Origin: Pseudoalteromonas sp. H71
GTDB lineage: Bacteria; Pseudomonadota; Gammaproteobacteria; Enterobacterales; Alteromonadaceae
Assembly: GCF_001468485.1 (NCBI RefSeq)
Contig: NZ_LODI01000026.1
Location: 1 to 32,173 of the forward strand
Length of the DNA stretch: 32,173 nt
Reading direction: 5' to 3'
A model generated the notes under the pieces. That model searched no databases, was not told the origin of the DNA, and saw nothing but the letters and a program-made list of their open reading frames with translations. A program made the translations under genes and the position numbers. The stretch's first letter is position 1, and each line of letters starts with the position of its first letter. Positions 1 to 5,656 of this stretch are shown one piece after another.

Positions 1-240
1 AATGATACGTGGCGGCCGACCTAAAATAAGAACTGCCATGTACATGGCGATGATGTCAGCCATTCAGTGCAACTCTAAATTTAAAGACCTTTATCAACGC
101 ATGGTTAAAGCAGGAAAGCCTAAAAAAGTAGCCATTATTGCGTGTATACGAAAGCTGGTAGTGATCATAAATTCTATGGTGAGGGATGGTGTCATGTGGG
201 ATCCTAAAATGGTTTGAAATTAGGAATTGACACCATAGTC
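1..240 (+). mobile_element. Right end of an IS110-family insertion sequence (partial)
   Basis: The window opens inside an IS110-type element, of which only the transposase C-terminus and a short 3' flank are visible. The right boundary is a guess: it falls between the transposase stop at 217 and the stop of the neighbouring GIY-YIG gene at 255. IS110 elements lack obvious terminal inverted repeats, so the edge cannot be fixed by eye. The left end, where IS110 elements usually encode their guide RNA, is outside the window. Confidence 0.6.
2..217 (+). CDS. IS110-family transposase, C-terminal fragment (5' end outside window)
   Basis: The visible 71 residues match the end of the C-terminal domain of IS110/IS116/IS902 transposases, the DEDD/serine recombinases that move these elements. 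The diagnostic pieces are RGGRPKIRTAMYMA at the start and the KPKKVAIIACIRKL stretch at about residues 39-52, followed by a final helix ending at MVRDGVMW. The ATG at 2 is almost certainly an internal methionine: family members run to roughly 300-400 residues and the catalytic DEDD domain lies upstream. Whether the whole copy is intact cannot be judged from here. Confidence 0.85.
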   Translation: MIRGGRPKIRTAMYMAMMSAIQCNSKFKDLYQRMVKAGKPKKVAIIACIRKLVVIINSMVRDGVMWDPKMV

Positions 241-254
241 ACTTGTTATAAGGT

Positions 255-557
<303 letters not shown>

Positions 558-691
558 TTATAACATGTTTATAGCGAGCGAATCGCGCGTTTTTCTTCCA
601 CATTGTCGCTCGTTTGCTTGAATAACTCATTTGTAACAAACTTCTTAACTATTTGCCAGTACTACTAAAATACAGTCGTTCTGGTTTTTAC

Positions 692-729
692 GTCAGGATA
701 AAAACGAGCGATTGTGTCGTTTTCCTGAC
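692..729. repeat. Imperfect inverted repeat (hairpin)
   Basis: GTCAGGA-TA-AAAACGA (692-707) pairs with TCGTTTTCCTGAC (717-729) around a 9-base loop, giving a 13-bp stem with a 2-base bulge. No T-run follows on either side, so it does not look like a standard intrinsic terminator. It lies in the 247-base gap between the convergent-side ends of the GIY-YIG and TrhA genes. It could be a repeat-family unit, a processed RNA end or a protein site. Confidence 0.55.
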
Positions 730-792
730 TATGCAAGCCCTATACGTTGACGTAATTGAAAAGTAACGGTTAACAACAGCTCTAAGCTGCCA

Positions 793-1422
793 TTAATAAA
801 CATAGTTACTTATTGAAATGTAATGGCAAACACAGCCTGCTATTACGAATAAGTGCCAAATGGCGTGGCTAAACTGAGTGGTTTTTGCGCTATAAAATAA
901 TGTGCCGGCACTATAAAAAACGCCGCCAGCGAGTAACCAGTAAAGTGCTTTTATATTAACGCTTGAATACAGCGGGTAAATAATGGCTAATGCAAACCAT
1001 CCCATGAGTAAGTAAGTGGCAAGGGATATTTTTTTATTGCCATTTTTAACAAGTATTTTGTACGCAACACCCGCAATAGCAACACTCCATATAAAAGTGA
1101 GTGTTCCCCATGACCAAGCCCCTGAAAGTGAGAGCAATAAAAAAGGAGTGTAGGTGCCAGCAATAAGTAAATAAATGGCGCAGTGGTCACACTTTTTATA
1201 TAAGGCACGTAAACGTGGTTGGACGCTGGCGTGGTATAGGGTTGATGATAAAAAGAGTATAAACAAGGTACTACCGTATATTGCAGTACTTATATAGGCT
1301 TTGGGATTTGTAGCTTGACTAAATAGATCCCACATAACAAACACGGCAAAAATAATACCCAGAGCATGGCTTATAACATTGAGCTGTTCTTCTTTACGAG
1401 AATAAGGGGCGTCGAGTGACAT
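793..1422 (-). CDS. trhA: Hemolysin III / TrhA (PAQR superfamily) membrane protein
   Basis: This 209-residue protein is built almost entirely of hydrophobic helices (about seven) and carries the conserved polar positions of the HlyIII/PAQR family: SSTLYH in the second helix, DHCAIYLLIAGTYTPF in the third, and HAIWHLFVIAGCVCHY near the C-terminus. The His, Asp and Ser residues form the putative zinc site. Family members act in the inner membrane and have been linked to membrane fluidity and energy homeostasis; the hemolysin name is historical. An in-frame ATG exists 15 bases upstream, but AGGAG sits 5 bases before the ATG at 1422, so that start (MSLDAP) is preferred. The gene is divergent from the gene at 1574, and its promoter is overlapped by an 18-bp palindrome. 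Confidence 0.85.
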   Translation of the reverse strand: MSLDAPYSRKEEQLNVISHALGIIFAVFVMWDLFSQATNPKAYISTAIYGSTLFILFLSSTLYHASVQPRLRALYKKCDHCAIYLLIAGTYTPFLLLSLSGAWSWGTLTFIWSVAIAGVAYKILVKNGNKKISLATYLLMGWFALAIIYPLYSSVNIKALYWLLAGGVFYSAGTLFYSAKTTQFSHAIWHLFVIAGCVCHYISISNYVY

Positions 1423-1453
1423 TACTGCTCCTACCACTATTTAATTAGCGTTT

Positions 1454-1471
1454 AGTGTACAAGTGTACGCT
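1454..1471. promoter_or_regulatory. 18-bp palindromic operator overlapping the trhA promoter
   Basis: AGTGTACA-AG-TGTACGCT is an almost perfect inverted repeat (one mismatch between half-sites). From memory it resembles operators of FabR-type TetR regulators of unsaturated fatty acid synthesis. A second half-site, TGTACAAGT at 1487-1495, lies exactly 31 bp (about three helical turns) from its counterpart at 1456-1464. The palindrome covers the -10 and part of the spacer of the predicted trhA promoter, the position expected for a repressor. Confidence 0.6.
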
Positions 1472-1482
1472 GAAATTTTCAA
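1454..1482 (-). promoter_or_regulatory. Predicted sigma-70 promoter of trhA
   Basis: Read on the minus strand, TTGAAA (1477-1482) and TACACT (1454-1459) are separated by 17 bases, matching TTGACA at 5 of 6 and TATAAT at 4 of 6 positions. The expected start of transcription is about 25 bases before the ribosome binding site of trhA. Confidence 0.5.
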
Positions 1483-1573
1483 TCACTGTACAAGTTAAAC
1501 CTTTTTCTTGATTTTAAACAAAAATAATTCACTATGTGTTGGCCTATTTTCAACATAACTCAAGTTAAAAACC

Positions 1574-1906
1574 ATGAAAGCAAATTTAAAAGCCGCATTA
1601 CTAACAGCCATTATTTATCCAGGGGCTGGGCACTTTTCGTTAAAAAAACATTTAATAGGTGCAATATTTGCTGGTGTGTTTTCGGTATTATTAATTTTAA
1701 CTATGAAGGATATTTTTGCCGTTGCACAATGCACAGCCAATGAAATTGTGGCAGGGAAAATACCTATGACTTTTACCTCTATATTTGGTGCCGCAAAAGA
1801 GCCGTCACAAGCATGTGCAAAACTTGCAGAATACAAATACTTACCACTTATGATTGTGATTTGGGTGTTGAGTATGGTTGATGCCTTTCGTTTAGGTAAA
1901 AAGTAA
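1574..1906 (+). CDS. Small integral membrane protein of unknown function
   Basis: The protein has 110 residues. Two hydrophobic helices bracket it: about residues 8-45 (which includes IYPGAGHFSLKKHLIGAIFAG) and about 90-106 (LPLMIVIWVLSMVDAF). The loop between them carries two cysteines (C53 in AQCTAN and C81 in QACAK) that could form a disulfide on the periplasmic side. The PGAGH..LKK..IGAIFAG pattern recalls small TM2-like proteins, but I do not recognise a named family. It is transcribed away from trhA, so both could respond to the palindrome at 1454-1471. There is no good ribosome binding site and no close downstream partner. Confidence 0.6.
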   Translation: MKANLKAALLTAIIYPGAGHFSLKKHLIGAIFAGVFSVLLILTMKDIFAVAQCTANEIVAGKIPMTFTSIFGAAKEPSQACAKLAEYKYLPLMIVIWVLSMVDAFRLGKK

Positions 1907-2183
1907 GCCTAAGCCTATTAGTCTTTTTATATTCACTGATCTTATTATTTCAAAACCATTATTTATGGTTGCGTGTTTTTAATAATGACTTTGTGATTGA
2001 CCGACCATTTTTAATTTAATGCTTTTGCGAATCTATAAAACTGAGCATACCCACTGTTTATTTTAACTAAAAAGTGGCTAAAAAATAAATATACGTGGTT
2101 AAATTAACCTCTCCTGAATTTTTATAAATTACCTAGCTTATAAAATAATTATATATATCAATAATTTAAACTTTATTTTCATC
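1907..2183 (+). other. Long AT-rich intergenic region without a gene
   Basis: Between the membrane protein stop and the -24/-12-like element I see no ORF with a ribosome binding site, no tRNA and no convincing terminator. The stretch is very rich in A and T around 2080-2180. If the element at 2185 is a true sigma-54 promoter, an enhancer-binding site would be expected here, but I could not pick out a clear dyad. Confidence 0.4.
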
Positions 2184-2184
2184 T

Positions 2185-2200
2185 TGGCACAACCCTTGAG
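2185..2200 (+). promoter_or_regulatory. -24/-12-like (sigma-54-type) element
   Basis: TGGCACAACCCTTGAG matches the sigma-54 pattern TGGCACR-N4-TTGCW except that the second base of the -12 GC is A. The spacing between the GG and the -12 G is correct. It is a poor sigma-70 promoter: TTGGCA would sit only 11-13 bases from TATATA or TATAAC. A start of transcription near 2211 would give a leader of about 33 bases to the ATG at 2244. Confidence 0.4.
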
Positions 2201-2243
2201 TATATAACTACGTCTAAACAATACACCAACAAGGAATACCATT

Positions 2244-2516
2244 ATGAAACATTCAATTAAAATCGCTATGGCTAGTTTATTAGTATTAGGTTCTTCGCAA
2301 GTAAACGCGACAGAAGTTGACCTAGATGTAACTGATATTTTAACAAGCAGTGTGACAAGCTACATTAAGCAAACCACCATAGAGCTTGAAAAATCTATAA
2401 AAGATACCCTTTATTTTGATACAAAACTAACACTTGAATCGTTAATTGAGCCTGCTGACTTAGTCAGTAATGAAGTAGCTGAAAGTACGAATCCAGCAGT
2501 AAAAAACGCAAAATAA
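2244..2516 (+). CDS. Small secreted (periplasmic) protein of unknown function
   Basis: The 90-residue product starts with a typical Sec signal peptide (MKHSIKIAMASLLVLGSSQ, cleavage after VNA at about residue 22). The mature part is about 68 residues, acidic, threonine/serine rich and predicted helical, with no cysteines. AAGGA precedes the ATG at good spacing. I recognise no family. It is followed 21 bases later by a 37-residue membrane microprotein with its own ribosome binding site, so the two are probably co-transcribed. Upstream lies a sigma-54-like element. Confidence 0.65.
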   Translation: MKHSIKIAMASLLVLGSSQVNATEVDLDVTDILTSSVTSYIKQTTIELEKSIKDTLYFDTKLTLESLIEPADLVSNEVAESTNPAVKNAK

Positions 2517-2537
2517 GCAACTTAAAGGAATAAGACG

Positions 2538-2651
2538 ATGAGTACCGAACTTGGATTATTTGCACTTATGTTAGCACCTGTAGTGAGTATTATAACTGCG
2601 TATGTATCTGTACAAGCATTAAAGAGCATGGGCGGGTGGCTTAATATTTAA
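2538..2651 (+). CDS. 37-residue single-pass membrane microprotein
   Basis: A short ORF starts MSTELGLFALMLAPVVSI and ends LKSMGGWLNI. It contains one hydrophobic segment of about 20 residues (positions 5-26) and a short polar tail. AAAGGA at 2524-2529 lies 8 bases before the ATG, which supports translation. It sits 21 bases after the secreted-protein gene and reads in the same direction. The size, membrane segment and position suggest a partner of the upstream secreted protein, but that role is inference and no family is recognised. Confidence 0.55.
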   Translation: MSTELGLFALMLAPVVSIITAYVSVQALKSMGGWLNI

Positions 2652-2691
2652 CCAGTTAAGTATATTGCAATTAATTCGATTTAGTTAAAGC

Positions 2692-2718
2692 TGATCGACT
2701 TAGTAAAAACGCACGTAA
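2692..2718 (+). promoter_or_regulatory. ECF (sigma-E/ChrR-type) promoter before the LON-domain gene
   Basis: TGATCG (2692-2697), 16 bases, then CGTAA (2714-2718). This is the same -35/spacer/-10 layout as the element before the ECF sigma gene at 3337-3363, and it matches the TGATC-N18/19-TA pattern known for ECF sigma factors paired with ChrR. It predicts a transcription start near 2726. Confidence 0.6.
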
Positions 2719-2751
2719 ATAAAGGCAGTGTTATTGATAGAAGTAGACTTT

Positions 2752-3330
2752 ATGAAACGTGCGATTTTCCCATTACCCATTTTTATTTTACCTGAAGGTT
2801 ACACGCGTTTGCGTATTTTTGAGCCTCGTTATTTAAATATGGTTAAAACCGCATTAAAAAATAGCACGGGCTTTGTACTATGCACGTTTGAGCACGACAC
2901 ACCTTTTAATATAAGCGCCCAAGGCTGCTTGGTTGACATAATCGATTTTGACCAAGACGACAATGACGTGCTACTTATTGATGTTTTTGCGTCTAAAAGC
3001 GTTCAAATTAACGATGTTTACCAAGACGAAGAAGAACTCCGTCATGGTTTAATATCTGACTGCAAAACGCCTTATTGGTATAACGAAACAAACACTGCTG
3101 TTGCCGAGCATTTTTTGCTACATGATGCGTTGCGCAATGTGTTTTATGGCAACCCTGAATTAAACCTACTTTATAAAACAACTAATTTTAACAATCTAGC
3201 ATGGATAGCCGCACGTTGGCTTGAGCTATTGCCTATTTCGATCGAGAAAAAACAACAACTTGCGTTCGAAACTAACTTTGATAACTTACTCAATTTCCTC
3301 CATACTGTGATTAATAATGAATTTGCCTAA
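2752..3330 (+). CDS. Stand-alone LON N-terminal (substrate-binding) domain protein
   Basis: The protein (192 residues from this ATG) starts MKRAIFPLPIFILPEG followed by RLRIFEPRYLNMV. This is the signature of the LON substrate-binding domain (PF02190), found at the N-terminus of Lon protease but here without the AAA+ or protease domains. The family is poorly characterised and may bind unfolded or damaged proteins. A GTG at 2728 could add eight residues, but it would lie at the predicted transcription start; the ATG at 2752 matches the usual family start. The ECF-type promoter upstream suggests it belongs to the regulon of the sigma factor encoded next. Confidence 0.8.
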   Translation: MKRAIFPLPIFILPEGYTRLRIFEPRYLNMVKTALKNSTGFVLCTFEHDTPFNISAQGCLVDIIDFDQDDNDVLLIDVFASKSVQINDVYQDEEELRHGLISDCKTPYWYNETNTAVAEHFLLHDALRNVFYGNPELNLLYKTTNFNNLAWIAARWLELLPISIEKKQQLAFETNFDNLLNFLHTVINNEFA

Positions 3331-3336
3331 ATAATG

Positions 3337-3363
3337 TGATCCCATACAATTTATTGTACGTAC
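3337..3363 (+). promoter_or_regulatory. Predicted autoregulatory ECF promoter of the sigma-chrR operon
   Basis: TGATCC (3337-3342), 16 bases, CGTAC (3359-3363). The -35 is identical to the core recognised by Rhodobacter sigma-E and its relatives, which transcribe their own operon. The expected start of transcription is near 3371, shortly before the sigma gene. Confidence 0.65.
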
Positions 3364-3397
3364 TACTCATATCAAAACAATAATGGGATTAATTACT

Positions 3398-4021
3398 ATG
3401 GTAAGTCAACAACAGTCAACTCGTTGTGAACCTAATACAGGTAAGTATACTGCCATGCCAGAAACGCCTAGTTCTGAACTTATGCAAGCATTACTTTCGG
3501 TTGCACAAGACCGCGATAAAAAAGCATTTGCCTATTTATTTGAATATTTTTCACCAAAAATTAAGCGCTTTGGAATAAAGCAGTTTGGTGTTGAAGCACA
3601 AGCGATGGAGCTTGTGCAAGAAACATTAACGTCAGTTTGGCGTAAAGCGCATTTATATAATAGTGATAAAGGTGCTGCGACTACGTGGGTTTACACAGTA
3701 ATGCGTAATGCCTCGTTTGATATGCTCCGCAAAATGAAAAGTAACAAAGAAGAAAACATTAGCGAAGATATATGGCCTTTAATTAACGATTCTGAAGACA
3801 CAAATCATGAATACACTGATCATTTAGAAGATAAACAAATTAAACGCTACCTTGACAAATTGCCTATCGCACAACGCGAAGTTGTTCGTGGGGTTTATTT
3901 TCAAGATATGTCGCAAGAGCAATTAGCTCAACAACTTAATATTCCAGTAGGCACGGTAAAATCACGATTACGTTTAGCCTTGCAGAAATTACGTAATGAA
4001 ATGGGAGATCAGCATGATTAA
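3398..4021 (+). CDS. ECF sigma factor of the RpoE/ChrR (singlet-oxygen) type
   Basis: The product is about 207 residues with the two ECF domains: sigma-2 (ALLSVAQDRDKKAFAYLFEYF, then ELVQETLTSVWRKAH and TTWVYTVMRNASFDMLRK) and sigma-4 (KLPIAQREVVRGVYFQDMSQ, then LNIPVGTVKSRLRLALQKLR). It should direct RNA polymerase to TGATCC/CGTA promoters when released by the anti-sigma factor encoded next. The genes overlap by 8 bases (ATG at 4014 inside the last codons), implying translational coupling. Starts at 3383 and 3398 are both possible; 3398 is preferred because GGGA lies 9 bases before it and 3383 would be almost leaderless. This group is classed as ECF11 and responds to singlet oxygen in Rhodobacter; that function is inferred here. 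Confidence 0.9.
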   Translation: MVSQQQSTRCEPNTGKYTAMPETPSSELMQALLSVAQDRDKKAFAYLFEYFSPKIKRFGIKQFGVEAQAMELVQETLTSVWRKAHLYNSDKGAATTWVYTVMRNASFDMLRKMKSNKEENISEDIWPLINDSEDTNHEYTDHLEDKQIKRYLDKLPIAQREVVRGVYFQDMSQEQLAQQLNIPVGTVKSRLRLALQKLRNEMGDQHD

Positions 4022-4694
4022 ACATCACCCGAGTGAAACACTACTTACAGAGTATTGTTCAGCGTCGTTAAGTGCCTCTTTGAGCCTTGCAGTTTCGATA
4101 CATGTAGACATGTGTCCTGTTTGCCAAGAAAAGGTAGCAAAAATAGAAGCAAGCAATGCAGATGCGTTGTTTAGTGAAGACACCGAATCTTTTGAGCAAC
4201 CGATTAATAACCAATCTCAATTGCTTGAAGAATTTGATATGAACGTGCTTGACCTAATCACTGCTGATGATTCTATAGATGAAGTGTATGAGGTAGAACC
4301 TGTTAAAGTAAGTGTTAATGAGCATAACTACCAATTGCCTCGCGCATTGTCGCGTATTTCACACAGCAAATTTACCCAAGTTGGCAAATTAGCTCGCTCA
4401 CGCGTTGCACTAGACGATGGTGCGCTACGCTCAAGTTTGCTACATATAGACGCTGGCGGTGAGATTCCTGAACATACTCACACAGGTTTTGAAATAACCC
4501 TGTTACTAGACGGTGAGTTTTGTGATGAAGACGGGCACTACGTACCAGGTGACTTTATTTGGCAAGATGGCAGCCACCAACACACGCCAATAACAAAAGA
4601 TGGGTGTTTATGCTTTACAGTTGTGAGCAGTGCGCTACATTTTAATAAAGGGCTAAGTAAGTTACTAAATCCAATTGGTAATTTAATCTACTAA
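4014..4694 (+). CDS. chrR: ChrR-family zinc anti-sigma factor with C-terminal cupin
   Basis: The 226-residue protein has the ChrR architecture. An N-terminal zinc anti-sigma domain carries ligands H5, H30, C34 and C37 (the HxxxCxxC of HVDMCPVC). An acidic linker leads to a cupin domain with H154, H156, E160 and H188 or H190, the second metal site. In Rhodobacter ChrR the N-terminal domain holds sigma-E inactive and the cupin is needed for the response to singlet oxygen and organic peroxides. All key metal ligands are present, so sensing is probably intact. GGGAGAT precedes the ATG at 4014, which lies inside the end of the sigma gene. An in-frame ATG 18 bases upstream is rejected because it would add six residues before the zinc domain. 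Confidence 0.92.
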   Translation: MIKHHPSETLLTEYCSASLSASLSLAVSIHVDMCPVCQEKVAKIEASNADALFSEDTESFEQPINNQSQLLEEFDMNVLDLITADDSIDEVYEVEPVKVSVNEHNYQLPRALSRISHSKFTQVGKLARSRVALDDGALRSSLLHIDAGGEIPEHTHTGFEITLLLDGEFCDEDGHYVPGDFIWQDGSHQHTPITKDGCLCFTVVSSALHFNKGLSKLLNPIGNLIY

Positions 4695-4702
4695 GAGATT
4701 AC

Positions 4703-5656
4703 ATGCAAAAAACTACAATAAAAATAGGTATAAGCGCCTGCTTAGCAGGCGAAAAAGTTAGATTTGATACAGGTCACAAAAGGTCAAACTTTTGTATGGA
4801 TGAACTTGCAAAGCATGTTGAATATACACGCTTTTGTCCTGAGGTTGCGGTTGGCTTACCAATACCTCGACCTACAATTCGCCAAGTTCGAGTTGGTGAC
4901 ACTATTAAAGTCTGCCGTCCTGACGGCTCTGGCGACGTAGGTCCGCAGTTAACTGAATACGGTAAAAAAGTAGCGACTGAGCAGGCTAAAGAGTTGAGTG
5001 GTTTTGTATTTTGCGCCAAAAGTCCAAGTTGCGGCATGGAGCGTATAAAAATATACAATGAGGCTGGTACAGGTAACACCTCAGAGGGCGTTGGTTTTTT
5101 TGCCGAACAAATTATGAAGCATAATCCGCTGTTACCTTGCGAGGAAAATGGCAGATTGAACGATATGCACTTACGTGAAAACTTTGTAATGCGCGTATAT
5201 GTTTTAAATAGCTGGCAGCAGCTTGTAAAAGAGCCACTAAGTGTCCACCACCTAACTCAATTTCATGCCAAGCATAAGTATTTATTAATGGCTCACAACT
5301 ACCAAGCGTATCGAGAACTTGGTAAATTGCTTGGAACTTATACAGGCGACGACATAAATGCGTTGGCTGATGAATACATTTTAGGTTTAATGACAGGGCT
5401 TAAAAAACCTGCATCACGCCGTAATAATTGCAACACATTAATGCACTTACAAGGTTACTTTAAAAAAGACTTAGCTAAGGTTGAAAAACAAGAACTGCGT
5501 GAAGCAATAGACGAGTATCGCTCTGGCTTAGTACCGCTTTATGTACCTCTTACTTTACTTAAGCACCACCTAAAAGTTCACCCTAAAGAGTACCTAGAAA
5601 AACAGGTGTTTTTTAATCCCTATCCTCATGACTTAAAACTACGATTTGGTATTTAA
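4703..5656 (+). CDS. ybgA: YbgA-type protein (DUF523 + DUF1722)
   Basis: The 317-residue protein has an N-terminal DUF523 domain (about residues 5-155; GISACLAGEKVRFDTGHKR, FCPEVAVGLPIPR, CAKSPSCGM) and a C-terminal DUF1722 domain (about 195-310). Cysteines C13, C45, C104 and C110 are conserved in DUF523 and could bind a metal or an iron-sulfur cluster. The biochemical function is not established; from recall, E. coli ybgA is adjacent to the photolyase gene, as here. It begins 8 bases after chrR and its stop overlaps the photolyase ATG by one base (TAATG), so it is part of the sigma-chrR-photolyase transcript. Confidence 0.88.
   Translation: MQKTTIKIGISACLAGEKVRFDTGHKRSNFCMDELAKHVEYTRFCPEVAVGLPIPRPTIRQVRVGDTIKVCRPDGSGDVGPQLTEYGKKVATEQAKELSGFVFCAKSPSCGMERIKIYNEAGTGNTSEGVGFFAEQIMKHNPLLPCEENGRLNDMHLRENFVMRVYVLNSWQQLVKEPLSVHHLTQFHAKHKYLLMAHNYQAYRELGKLLGTYTGDDINALADEYILGLMTGLKKPASRRNNCNTLMHLQGYFKKDLAKVEKQELREAIDEYRSGLVPLYVPLTLLKHHLKVHPKEYLEKQVFFNPYPHDLKLRFGI

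Noticed and set aside
2728-2751. GTG start adding eight residues to the LON-domain protein
   Set aside because: It would coincide with the predicted transcription start; the ATG at 2752 matches the family start.
4774-5079. Minus-strand ORF of 101 codons inside ybgA
   Set aside because: Antisense shadow of the DUF523 domain, with no start signal.
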